From the IMG/VR virus record IMGVR_UViG_3300030419_008105, positions 1-22,612 of that record: 22,612 bases of DNA, one strand, 5' to 3'. Every line of letters starts with the position of its first letter. The stretch's first letter is position 1. Source of the DNA: a virus. The translations under genes were made by a program, and so were the position numbers. A model generated the notes under the pieces. That model made no database searches. It was not told the DNA's origin and saw nothing but the letters and a program-made list of their open reading frames with translations. Below, piece after piece: positions 7,488 to 15,332 of this stretch.

Positions 7488-8735
7488 ATGATTGATAGAA
7501 GAAAATTCATTGGTTCCTTAGGTTTATCTTTAATGCTACCCCCTTTAGAGTGTTTTGGTACCCACTCTCACAATATTAAAAGATTTGCAGCGGTGTATGT
7601 GCCTAATGGTATAAATATGAACCATTGGACTCCGTCTTATTATGGCACCCTAATGGACCTTCCTAGTTCTCTATCCCCTATGATGGATCATATTAAAGAA
7701 ACTCAAATTGTCTCCGGATTAACTCACGATAAAGCTCGCGCAAATGGAGACGGAGCTGGTGATCATGCTCGCGCTTGCTCTACCTTTTTAACAGGCCAGC
7801 AAGCACATAAACACGAGTCTAAAATTCGCTCAGGAAAGTCTCTAGATCAATATCTTGCGGATAAATATAATGGCACAACACGATTTGATAGCCTTCAATT
7901 TAGCGGATCTAAAGCTCGAGTCATTGGTAAATGTGATTCTGGCTACAGTTGCGCTTATCAATATAATTTGTCTTGGAAATCAGCTTCTCAGCCTATGGCC
8001 TCCATGCATGACCCTAAAGACATTTTTAATAGATTATTTAATGTCCAAAAATTAGAGCAAAAACAAAAGCTTCAAAAAAAATCTATACTTGATTTTGTAC
8101 TAGAAGAAAGTAGAGCTTTGTCCAATCGAATACCCGCGGCTGATAAAGCTAAATTAGATGAATATATGTATTCAGTAAGAGAAATAGAACTGGAATTAGA
8201 AAGAAGAGATAAATTTAATCTTTATCATGATTTCAAGTTTAATTTTGATGTAGAACATAAAGCAGATAAATTTAGATTAATTTACGATTTAATGCATCTT
8301 GCCTTTCTGACAGATACATCTAGAGTGATAACCTTCCTCACCGCCCACGATGGCTACAATGGCCCCTACAGAGACATAGGAATTAGCGAAGGGCACCATA
8401 GCCTATCTCACCACCAAAAAGACCCTCAGAAGCTATCTGCGCTCGCTAAAATAGACCTTTTCAACGTAAGGTTGTTTTCTGAATTTATCACGAAAATGAA
8501 AAAAGACAATTTGCTACATAATACTAATATTATTTACGGAGCAGGCATCTCAGATGGCAATAGACATAATCATGACGAATTACCTCTAATGGTTGTGGGA
8601 GCAAGGAAAGAAGGCTCCCATTTTCGCGTAAAAAAAGAAAAACCTATGTGTGATTTATTTGTAAGTATTCTCCATAAGCATGGAATAGCCATGGAGCACT
8701 TTGGGGATTCTACAGGAGAGTTGAATATAGTTTAA
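7488..8735 (+). CDS. DUF1552 family protein with Tat-type signal, phage-borne
   Basis: A 415-residue protein that fits DUF1552 along its whole length. It starts with a twin-arginine type signal, 'DRRKFIGSLGLSLMLPPL', then the family signature 'FAAVYVPNGINM', 'GDGAGDHARACSTFLTG' (about residues 86-102), 'AHDGYNGPYRDIG' and 'IIYGAGISDGNRHNHDELP' near the C-terminus. DUF1552 proteins are known mostly from Planctomycetota, Verrucomicrobiota and some Myxococcota, usually beside DUF1592/DUF1588-type cytochrome genes; their biochemical role is unknown. Here it stands alone among phage genes, between the tail tube terminator and a convergent connector gene, with its own promoter element. Its TAA shares four bases with the opposing stop. 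It looks like a moron acquired from the host and put under phage control. An exported protein acting at the host envelope, or virion-associated, are both possible. Confidence 0.9.
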   Translation: MIDRRKFIGSLGLSLMLPPLECFGTHSHNIKRFAAVYVPNGINMNHWTPSYYGTLMDLPSSLSPMMDHIKETQIVSGLTHDKARANGDGAGDHARACSTFLTGQQAHKHESKIRSGKSLDQYLADKYNGTTRFDSLQFSGSKARVIGKCDSGYSCAYQYNLSWKSASQPMASMHDPKDIFNRLFNVQKLEQKQKLQKKSILDFVLEESRALSNRIPAADKAKLDEYMYSVREIELELERRDKFNLYHDFKFNFDVEHKADKFRLIYDLMHLAFLTDTSRVITFLTAHDGYNGPYRDIGISEGHHSLSHHQKDPQKLSALAKIDLFNVRLFSEFITKMKKDNLLHNTNIIYGAGISDGNRHNHDELPLMVVGARKEGSHFRVKKEKPMCDLFVSILHKHGIAMEHFGDSTGELNIV

Positions 8736-9277
8736 CCATTAAAGGCATTATAAACAACATAATTTGCTTCGCCTGTACCATCTGCTGCATCTAATCCAGC
8801 TACCTGTACGGGAGCCGCATTATAAATATTATATTTAGCAGTAAGTAGCTCTAAACGCTCCTGAGCATCATTAGCGAAACCACGATAAGTTTTAGCAATC
8901 TCGTTCTTATTAGTGCGAGTAATTAAAGAATCTCCATCTCTTAATGTGATAAAGTCTACAGAACTGTCAATCCCTTTTAAGACTGCCCGAGCTTTCTTTT
9001 TATAATATTCAACTAAATAGATTTGTTTAAAAATTTCAGCTTCTTCGAACTTAAAGCTCCCAGTGGTCACCAAGGCGGTATCCCCATCGCTCATTCCAGA
9101 CCCTGAGAAAGCACTATAAATCTCAGTATTTAGAAGGGCGACATTATTTTCAAGCCACCCTGAAATTGCACTTAGCGACTGATAGCCTGTATCGCTATCA
9201 AATTCATCACGATAGATGCCTGTTGCAATCGTGCTTACAAAGTAAGGGGTTTCTTTGCGATTAGAATTCCATGCCAT
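8732..9277 (-). CDS. Putative head-tail connector / portal adaptor protein
   Basis: A 181-residue, mainly helical protein. 'AISGWLENNVALLNTEI' and the long helix 'EAEIFKQIYLVEYYKKKARAVL' (about residues 78-99) resemble adaptor proteins of the HK97 gp6 type, which form a ring under the portal. It is the last gene of the minus-strand head block. An AAGTGTAAATT element precedes it, overlapping the end of the SAP-domain gene; AGG lies six bases before the ATG at 9277 but is weak. The stop is nested with the DUF1552 stop on the other strand. The family assignment is moderate. Confidence 0.6.
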   Translation of the reverse strand: MAWNSNRKETPYFVSTIATGIYRDEFDSDTGYQSLSAISGWLENNVALLNTEIYSAFSGSGMSDGDTALVTTGSFKFEEAEIFKQIYLVEYYKKKARAVLKGIDSSVDFITLRDGDSLITRTNKNEIAKTYRGFANDAQERLELLTAKYNIYNAAPVQVAGLDAADGTGEANYVVYNAFNG

Positions 9278-9285
9278 AGTAACCT

Positions 9286-9296
9286 AATTTACACTT
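9286..9296 (-). promoter_or_regulatory. Late-promoter-like element before the connector gene
   Basis: Minus strand AAGTGTAAATT, GTGTA to ATG spacing 12 nt. It overlaps the stop codon of the upstream SAP-domain gene, so the sequence serves both as gene end and promoter element. Confidence 0.6.
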
Positions 9297-9729
9297 AAAA
9301 ACCTTCTCCTAGAATCTTTTTGGCTTTTTCGTGGTTAGGATGATCAGGGTTGCAAATGGACGGACCTTCGTTTTGTAGTGCAATTGTCTTTTGACCACGA
9401 GTTACGCGGGTGAATTCCTTGCGCAATTTTTCCTGAAGTTCTTTTTTATTGCCGCTTGCATATAATCTAACTTTTCCACATAATCTTTGAAGATCCACTA
9501 AAGTCATTTCTCTCAGCTCTTTTTCAAAGATTTTAGCGTCATTTGTACGAAAATGGTTTACCTCATGAACTCCCAGTTTTTCCTCAAGTTCTTGAATTTT
9601 AGAAAGGGTGTCATCCTCTATTTTGCCGCTAGAATATTGCAAGTTCTCCAATTTAGCTGCTTTTTCCTTACTAGAAGCTGTAGCCTTCTTGGAAGCCTTC
9701 TTTCGTGTGGTTTTGCGTTTTGCTGCCAT
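9295..9729 (-). CDS. Lys-rich SAP-domain DNA-binding protein
   Basis: 144 residues from the ATG at 9729. The first 28 residues are highly basic with Lys/Ala/Thr/Ser ('AAKRKTTRKKASKKATASSK'), like a histone tail. A helix (40-52) leads into a SAP or Rho-N-like fold at 74-106, 'MTLVDLQRLCGKVRLYASGN' plus 'KKELQEKLRKEF', which in known proteins binds DNA. The upstream ATG at 9774 was rejected because it would lie within the terminator and promoter element. The gene sits between the major capsid gene, from which a terminator separates it, and the connector gene. A role in binding packaged DNA or nucleating head assembly is inferred; no enzyme motif is present. Confidence 0.7.
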   Translation of the reverse strand: MAAKRKTTRKKASKKATASSKEKAAKLENLQYSSGKIEDDTLSKIQELEEKLGVHEVNHFRTNDAKIFEKELREMTLVDLQRLCGKVRLYASGNKKELQEKLRKEFTRVTRGQKTIALQNEGPSICNPDHPNHEKAKKILGEGF

Positions 9730-9739
9730 ATTTAATAAT

Positions 9740-9750
9740 AGTATACACAG
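9740..9750 (-). promoter_or_regulatory. Late-promoter-like element before the SAP-domain gene
   Basis: Minus strand CTGTGTATACT, with GTGTA 14 nt from the ATG. It lies just after the terminator of the capsid operon, which would otherwise leave this gene without a transcript. Confidence 0.6.
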
Positions 9751-9758
9751 GATTTTTT

Positions 9759-9792
9759 CAAAAAAAAACTCCACCCCAAAACGGGGTGGAGT
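9759..9792 (-). terminator. Rho-independent terminator after the major capsid gene
   Basis: On the minus strand ACTCCACCCC (9792-9783) pairs perfectly with GGGGTGGAGT (9777-9768) around a GTTTT loop, followed by a run of T residues. It lies 25 nt after the capsid stop codon. The plus strand has no T-run after the stem, so it works in one direction. Confidence 0.92.
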
Positions 9793-9816
9793 CGAATTGC
9801 TTAGCGAAAAGCCCGA

Positions 9817-10968
9817 TTACATAATCAAGCCAACCAAAGCGCGGTTGTCGAGAACCATACGTCCCTCTTCAAGAGCGCCGTAGTAACCAATTCGTTGCTG
9901 ACGGATAGAGAACTGATCGTCCGCTACCAAGTTAAACTCAGAACCGGTTTCTGAATCCACAGCAATGGCACGCACCAGCGCATCACGACTGCGATCTAGA
10001 CCTACGATAATCTCCTGAGTAGCACCATTAAAGACGCTAGAAGCCGAAGTGGAACCATGATCGAGGTAATCAATGCTACCTGCAACGGTGTCAAAGACAT
10101 CATTGTAGCGCTTGCCTACACCCAACTCAAGGATTTCCATGATGTTGATACCGAAGAATTCAGTCACACCACTAGATTTCCATACTTCGTTTCGTACGGC
10201 GTCAGTAGCTGGGAAAGATGTAGAATCTTTATCAGCAGTTCCAACGGCTGCACGAGTATTCATGGGCTGATATGCGATAGAGCGAATCTGCTCTACCACT
10301 TCTGGAGAAACCAGAAGATCAGTAATTCCATGACGAGCTCCGGCAGGAGTACCACCAGACCACGAAGCGTTCACACGACGAGCTTTAGTCAGAAGCTTAT
10401 TAATGTCATTCAATTGAAAGACATCAGCTTTAGTTGTCCTAAAGACGTTGCGGTTTTTCGCGGTAAAAGCTGCATTACCTGAAGTAGCCTCAGCGAGAGC
10501 TGTCATCAGCAAGTTAGAAGAAGTTCTTTCTTGCTTCAGCAACACTTCCTGTGCTACACGAGTAAAGGTTTTACCAATCACATCCAAACGTGAACGAGAG
10601 GCATACTTTCGATCGAAAGCTACCGCGCTGTCCAGCGTATAGGTTGTGAATTTCAATTCCGCAGCAGTAGGTTGCACCATGTTGGTCGGAAGACCACCGG
10701 CGACTGACTGACTCCAAACCTTGATATAATCTTCGTCGAAAATGTTATAATACAAGTCCAACGGAAGTGAAGGGTTGTCGTCAGCATTATACTGAAGCGG
10801 CGTAAACAGATTGCTGATTGTAGGAGCGTTATTAATAACTTCCGATACAACCGGACCAATAAACTCGGCCAACGCAACCTGTGCGTTATACGCAGTCTCG
10901 CGATTCTTAGAGGCCATAGCCTTAATAAGATCGAGCTGCTCAGGGGTTCTTTTTAATGTAATTTTCAT
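9817..10968 (-). CDS. Major capsid protein (HK97-like fold)
   Basis: 383 residues. The N-terminal helix 'RTPEQLDLIKAMASKNRETA' followed by 'AQVALAEFIGPVVSEVINNA' and 'LPLDLYYNIFDED' matches major capsid proteins of marine tailed phages; an RxxxGATQEIIVGLDRSRDA-like C-terminal segment ('NGATQEIIVGLDRSRDALVR') agrees with the capsid A domain. It follows protease-scaffold and decoration genes, the standard order. The start at 10968 has one of the best Shine-Dalgarno sites in the window, GGAAAGGA, about 13 nt upstream, and no AAGTGTA element, so it is probably read from the upstream promoters with strong translation. Base composition is richer in G and C at third positions than in the neighbouring packaging genes, as expected for a highly expressed gene. 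Confidence 0.87.
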   Translation of the reverse strand: MKITLKRTPEQLDLIKAMASKNRETAYNAQVALAEFIGPVVSEVINNAPTISNLFTPLQYNADDNPSLPLDLYYNIFDEDYIKVWSQSVAGGLPTNMVQPTAAELKFTTYTLDSAVAFDRKYASRSRLDVIGKTFTRVAQEVLLKQERTSSNLLMTALAEATSGNAAFTAKNRNVFRTTKADVFQLNDINKLLTKARRVNASWSGGTPAGARHGITDLLVSPEVVEQIRSIAYQPMNTRAAVGTADKDSTSFPATDAVRNEVWKSSGVTEFFGINIMEILELGVGKRYNDVFDTVAGSIDYLDHGSTSASSVFNGATQEIIVGLDRSRDALVRAIAVDSETGSEFNLVADDQFSIRQQRIGYYGALEEGRMVLDNRALVGLIM

Positions 10969-10994
10969 TATATTAATTATTCCTTTCCGAGTTA

Positions 10995-11663
10995 TTAGCC
11001 ATTGTCAGACGGTGCCCATGATGCAGAAGCATCAATGTAAACCATCGCGTACTGTTCTGTACCCGTACCTGCAAACTCATCAGATTGCCCGTTTTGAGAA
11101 GTCCTATTGCCTGTGGCAAGAATATGCCCAACCACACGATGCAAATTCACAAGATCAGTGGAAACTCCGTCCATGGTACCTGCTGTCGAACTGACGCAGG
11201 CAACATTACCCGGAATAAATGTAGCACTCTCTGTGTACGCATCTGCAGAGAAGGTAAACAAACCTCTCACAGCGACCGGAACGGCTTGACCGCTCAGAAC
11301 CGCTTGTAATTCGTCCTTCTTAATCGGATTATAGATGAGTTTTTCACCGTTCTCATCATTTTTAATCGTCTGATTAAGAGTGACTCCCAATACTGGGGCG
11401 CCGGTTGTTGCAGCGGTGCACCGGAGGGGAACTTGAGGGTATTTGTCGGCACCCAAGAATGGATAGTCCGTTTTACCAAGGTAACTAGAAGAAGCTGCGA
11501 ATTCTACTACATCTTTCTTCAGATTACCGCTCAGCACCTTCACTAGTACACCAGCACTACCGTCGCCATTAGTTGATGGATTATCATCAACTATTTGATT
11601 GGCAAACATATTGATCACATCGTGATCACTGTATTGCCTGAATGGATATAGTCTTAATGCCAT
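10995..11663 (-). CDS. Putative capsid decoration / head stabilisation protein
   Basis: 222 residues, beta-rich, low in charge, Ala/Thr/Ser/Gly-rich. N-terminus 'MALRLYPFRQYSDHDVINMF' followed by a beta-rich region with 'GVLVKVLSGN' and 'AVPVAVRGLFTFSADAY' resembles small capsid-associated proteins encoded beside major capsid genes. No membrane or signal segment. Position between the protease-scaffold and capsid genes, with 6 and 26 nt gaps, supports a head role. The region before the ATG at 11663 shows no Shine-Dalgarno; CAGTAACATATTAA is a weak resemblance to the phage promoter element. A minor head protein is the alternative. Confidence 0.65.
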   Translation of the reverse strand: MALRLYPFRQYSDHDVINMFANQIVDDNPSTNGDGSAGVLVKVLSGNLKKDVVEFAASSSYLGKTDYPFLGADKYPQVPLRCTAATTGAPVLGVTLNQTIKNDENGEKLIYNPIKKDELQAVLSGQAVPVAVRGLFTFSADAYTESATFIPGNVACVSSTAGTMDGVSTDLVNLHRVVGHILATGNRTSQNGQSDEFAGTGTEQYAMVYIDASASWAPSDNG

Positions 11664-11669
11664 AATGTT

Positions 11670-13250
11670 TTAATATGTTACTGAAACTGTGTCTGGGTTA
11701 AAAGCCTTCATGAATTTGTCTCGTAGAGACTCTTCCTTTGAAGAAGCTTCATTATTATTAACGATTGCAGGCTCTTCAGCAGCTTCCACGTTTTCCACGA
11801 GATCTTCTACTGTAGCCTCTTCCTTGACGGTAGCTTTCGCTTCGTTAAGGTCAGCTAAACGTTTCTGAAGCTCTTCCTCGAGCTTGGCATCAAAGGCAGC
11901 TTGCTGCTCCTCTTTGTAAGCCTTACTCTTATGCTTAAGGATAACCCCAAGTTTTTGCTGATAACTTTCAAAAGCAGCTTCCGAAGACTCGAGCGCAGCA
12001 ACTTCCTTAGCCAAAACAGCGCGATCACTGTCGTCCAAGTCGTACTGGGAATCGATGTTTTCCATTCTGCTATTGAACAATTCCTCTGCTTGCGCAGAGG
12101 CGATGGTGCCCTCGAGAGAAGAAATCTTCTCTTGAGCCTCTTCGAGTTGCTTTTTAAAAGCATCGATGCTAGCTTTGGCTTCTTCAGCGCGAGCAATCGC
12201 TTCAGCCTTTTCGTTTTCGGCTGCTTCTTTCTCTAGCTTCCATTCCGCATCCTTCTCACGGATCTTATCCATGATATGGGTTGCCATGTTGGCCACAGAC
12301 TCTTGCGAAAACTCGGACTTTTTGCCTAACTTAGAATCGAGCATTTTTTCGAACTCCATAGTTAATTCTTTAGTGTCCATAGTTTTAAAACTGTTATCAT
12401 TTTTTACATTGATTTCTGCATTTTGTGAAATTTTTAAAATATTTTTTTGAATTTTTTCTAAGGTAGGCATAGGCTTTTCTTCAGCTTCGCCATCCTCAAT
12501 CTCCATTTCAACGCTTTCCTGTACTGTAACTCCTTTCACATCAGCAGCAGGTTTGGTAGTAAAACCAATACCTAATGGGAAAACTTCACCTGCCACTAAA
12601 CGATATACAGGTGTCCCATCGTCCATTTTACCGCTACCATCAAAAGCACGCAAATAGTGTTCAAACTCTTTAATCTTATTAGGGTCGGTGATTATTTCGG
12701 CTTCACTGAGATTTTGAGATCCTACCGCGATGTTATAATCATTAAAGCCTAGCTCCCAACTCGCAGAAATCTTGTGATAATCTAAATCTTCAGGGTCACT
12801 AGCTTTTAAGAGAAGCTCAGCAAATTCAGGATTAACAGTCTTATAAATTACCGCTGCTAAGGAAATATAAAAAGGATCTACTCTATTTTCGAGTTTATCT
12901 GTATTTAAAATCTTTTCATTTTCCATATCAGTAAAAGCCGCATTTACGATATGACCTACAACTCGTTGTTTCTTATGTTCTATATTTGTAGGTTTATGAA
13001 CAAAATAATCCACCAAGTCTTTAGCTGTAGCAGAATTGATTCCATCCCCATTCCTATTAAATTTATTAACAATAGCAGCATTAAAGGCGGCTCCTACTAA
13101 ATCAATATTCCTGTCTAAATCTATACCTTTAGGAATCAAAGGCTTCAAATTATCTAAAGAAGCTACGCTAATACTTAGATCTTTTTCTAAGTCGTCTGTA
13201 GCAAAAACCTCAAAGTCAAATTGTGTTTTGAATTTATAAGGGTCACTCAT
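11670..13250 (-). CDS. Prohead protease fused to a scaffold domain
   Basis: 526 residues in two parts. The N-terminal part (1-240) resembles herpesvirus-assemblin-like prohead proteases: His92 in 'NIEHKKQRVVGHIV' and the serine region 'KISASWELGFNDYNIAVG' (160-177). The C-terminal part (from about 285) is a long Glu/Lys/Ala coiled coil (330-400), typical of scaffold, and ends with a charged tail. The linker (255-290) is Asn/Lys-rich and AT-rich. Such fusions self-assemble as the core and are then digested during maturation. An internal ATG at 12380 (Met291) could give a 236-residue scaffold-only product, as in lambda C/Nu3. The gene follows the portal by 20 nt and has its own AAGTGTA element. 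Confidence 0.8.
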   Translation of the reverse strand: MSDPYKFKTQFDFEVFATDDLEKDLSISVASLDNLKPLIPKGIDLDRNIDLVGAAFNAAIVNKFNRNGDGINSATAKDLVDYFVHKPTNIEHKKQRVVGHIVNAAFTDMENEKILNTDKLENRVDPFYISLAAVIYKTVNPEFAELLLKASDPEDLDYHKISASWELGFNDYNIAVGSQNLSEAEIITDPNKIKEFEHYLRAFDGSGKMDDGTPVYRLVAGEVFPLGIGFTTKPAADVKGVTVQESVEMEIEDGEAEEKPMPTLEKIQKNILKISQNAEINVKNDNSFKTMDTKELTMEFEKMLDSKLGKKSEFSQESVANMATHIMDKIREKDAEWKLEKEAAENEKAEAIARAEEAKASIDAFKKQLEEAQEKISSLEGTIASAQAEELFNSRMENIDSQYDLDDSDRAVLAKEVAALESSEAAFESYQQKLGVILKHKSKAYKEEQQAAFDAKLEEELQKRLADLNEAKATVKEEATVEDLVENVEAAEEPAIVNNNEASSKEESLRDKFMKAFNPDTVSVTY

Positions 13251-13259
13251 ACTCTTTAT

Positions 13260-13272
13260 GTTACACTTTTTT
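13260..13272 (-). promoter_or_regulatory. Late-promoter-like element before the prohead protease gene
   Basis: Minus strand AAAAAAGTGTAAC, GTGTA 11 nt from the ATG at 13250. It spans the end of the portal stop codon and the short gap after it. AAAGAG just before the ATG could be a weak ribosome site. Confidence 0.6.
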
Positions 13273-15283
13273 AATCTTTTGGAGAATTCTTAGAGCTATG
13301 ATACAAAATTGCAGATGAGTACTCATCTAATGAATGTTCTGAGCTCAACTCCGTAACAGGAGGAAGTATGTCTAGCTTAAGGATTTTTTTATTGTCTTTT
13401 AAGCAGCTTACCGCTGTGGTTTGCCACTCTGCTTTTTCGCGAGAACAAATAACTGCTTCACATACTTTTTGCAAAATATCCTTTTGTTCCTTAGTTAATC
13501 GTTTCTTTTTGAATACTTTTCGAGCTTCTGTAGTAAGCTTATTATAAAACTCGTTTGTAGAGTCAATTACGTCTTTAATTGCATCTACTGCATAAGTCAC
13601 TTTATTAGCTTGGCTTTTAGCTCCTAAAGGACGTCCGGGAGATTTAGGAGTTTTATTCTTATTTTTTTGCTCCTCTATCATCTTCATATCTCGAGTAAAC
13701 TCTATTTCATCATCCGCTTCTTCAAAAACCGGAACTCCACCTACCAATGGGTTGTACCAGCCCTTTTTACGATCTTCCAAGAATTTTTCTTGAGCACTCT
13801 CCAATTCTCTATTTGAAGGAAATACTCCTGTATCAATTACCTTCATTCCTTCTTCTGGAGGAAGAATACCGAGTTCCATCATACGAGTAATCACGCGTTG
13901 AACCTGATTCTCGTCTTTCATATCAATATCTTCAAACTTAGCTTGAGGTGCATCTCTGAGACCAAAGTTTTTACAGATTTGATCTATTTCAGGTTGCAAA
14001 AATTCTTTGAGGAAAGCCTCACGAGACTCATGTAATCTTTGTAAAAATAATTGAGCCTTAATAGTTGCGTTAGCGAATTTTTCTTCACCTAGCATTGCGT
14101 TCTGTAAACCCTCTTTAATATCGAGGTTAACTACATCATACTTAGATGGTCCAAGAACTTTTTGAAGGTCGGGAATGATAAAATCTGCCTTTGTGGTATA
14201 GTCGCTCACCAATACGCGTCCAACACTTTGATTAGTGAAGAGACTTTGCATAGCGTGCATGTTACGTGGATTTATACCACCTTTATCCGGCGGAGCTCCC
14301 ATTGTTATCATTAAGACAACATTTTCAACGGTACGGCAAATCGCTTGATCAATTTTTTTCATCTCCATCTTGAAGTTGATGTCATCAAGAACAGCAAACC
14401 CAAAAGGGACGCCAAAGGGCTCATAATCTTGCTTCTTGTAGAAAGCATATCGAAGCTTAGATGGATCTAAATCGACCTTAATACCACCGGGCGTCCATGA
14501 ATTGTTTCTTATACGTCGCTTGATATTTTCAGGCAAAGCGTTATAAAGCTCGCGATCTGAATCATTTTTCGGATCTTTTAGTCGCTCTATCTCATATTCA
14601 CTTAGCACTTTAGCAAAAAATCTAACATCAAAAGAAGTAGTACGCTGAGCTACTACATCAAAAGGATTTAGCAAAATATATTTTATCGGAAGCTTGTTAC
14701 TCGCGGCGGTTAGCCCCAAGTTTCTAATGCGAGCAAATTCGTCCGCTTTAAATTTTCCATCCACAGTATAAAAGAAAATATTTCCACTACGGTAATACTC
14801 TCTAAAAAATTGATCCTTCAGTCCCCATATTCCAATTTTTTTAAACCATGAATTAATAAAGCGTCTCGATTTTTCGGATCCTCCATCTAAGTATAATGAA
14901 GAGTTGGCAAAATCTGCCATCATGTCTATAGAGTTTCTAAAGATAGCTACGTTACAATAGGCTTTTTGACAAAGCTCAATAGCTTCGCGTACATTAACGC
15001 CATCCATTGCATATTGGTACGGTAACAACCCATCTCTAATATTATTGTACCCATAGAGCTTAGGCTGAACAGCAATAGCGTTACGACGACGATCTGTTGA
15101 GTCAAAACTTCCATTGCGAGCATAAGCCTCAGAAGTATATTGATAAAAAGAGTCCCCCATGAGCTTCGGCTCATAATCTTCAGTTTTCCCTGCTATGCTT
15201 TCATAGGGATTGTTAGGATACTGAAAATTTTTCTCGAACTTTTTCCAATAGTCCGAGCGTTTCGTATATTTTCTTTTTGCCAT
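13271..15283 (-). CDS. Portal protein
   Basis: 670 residues. The portal ring is the gate for DNA entry and the nucleus for head assembly. Recognisable portal features are 'VREAIELCQKAYCNVAIFRN' (98-117), then 'DMMADFANSS' and 'FFREYYRSGNIFFYTVDG' (159-176), followed by 'LPIKYILLNPFDV' and the clip/stem region with 'VENVVLMITMGAPP'. The C-terminal 130 residues are basic and include 'KSPGRPLGAKS', similar to an AT-hook core, possibly an added DNA-contacting tail. The order large terminase, portal, protease, capsid is canonical. The gene lies 49 nt after the terminase stop and has its own promoter element; no Shine-Dalgarno is visible. Confidence 0.85.
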   Translation of the reverse strand: MAKRKYTKRSDYWKKFEKNFQYPNNPYESIAGKTEDYEPKLMGDSFYQYTSEAYARNGSFDSTDRRRNAIAVQPKLYGYNNIRDGLLPYQYAMDGVNVREAIELCQKAYCNVAIFRNSIDMMADFANSSLYLDGGSEKSRRFINSWFKKIGIWGLKDQFFREYYRSGNIFFYTVDGKFKADEFARIRNLGLTAASNKLPIKYILLNPFDVVAQRTTSFDVRFFAKVLSEYEIERLKDPKNDSDRELYNALPENIKRRIRNNSWTPGGIKVDLDPSKLRYAFYKKQDYEPFGVPFGFAVLDDINFKMEMKKIDQAICRTVENVVLMITMGAPPDKGGINPRNMHAMQSLFTNQSVGRVLVSDYTTKADFIIPDLQKVLGPSKYDVVNLDIKEGLQNAMLGEEKFANATIKAQLFLQRLHESREAFLKEFLQPEIDQICKNFGLRDAPQAKFEDIDMKDENQVQRVITRMMELGILPPEEGMKVIDTGVFPSNRELESAQEKFLEDRKKGWYNPLVGGVPVFEEADDEIEFTRDMKMIEEQKNKNKTPKSPGRPLGAKSQANKVTYAVDAIKDVIDSTNEFYNKLTTEARKVFKKKRLTKEQKDILQKVCEAVICSREKAEWQTTAVSCLKDNKKILKLDILPPVTELSSEHSLDEYSSAILYHSSKNSPKD

Positions 15284-15286
15284 GAT

Positions 15287-15298
15287 AAATTTTACACT
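15287..15298 (-). promoter_or_regulatory. Late-promoter-like element, near-leaderless spacing, before the portal gene
   Basis: Minus strand AGTGTAAAATTT, then ATC and ATG at 15283. GTGTA is 9 nt from the ATG. It lies in the noncoding gap after the terminase gene. No ribosome binding site precedes the ATG. Confidence 0.65.
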
Positions 15299-15332
15299 GA
15301 ATTAATTAAAAGTGACTTTGAAATGTTAAAAG

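Noticed and set aside
9608-9883. Plus-strand frame across the SAP gene start, terminator and capsid end
   Set aside because: It reads through a terminator hairpin and antisense to two supported genes; the translation is low-complexity and hydrophobic by chance.
10057-11309. Several plus-strand frames opposite the capsid and decoration genes
   Set aside because: They are shadows made by the less AT-rich composition of these two genes; no start signals or similarity.
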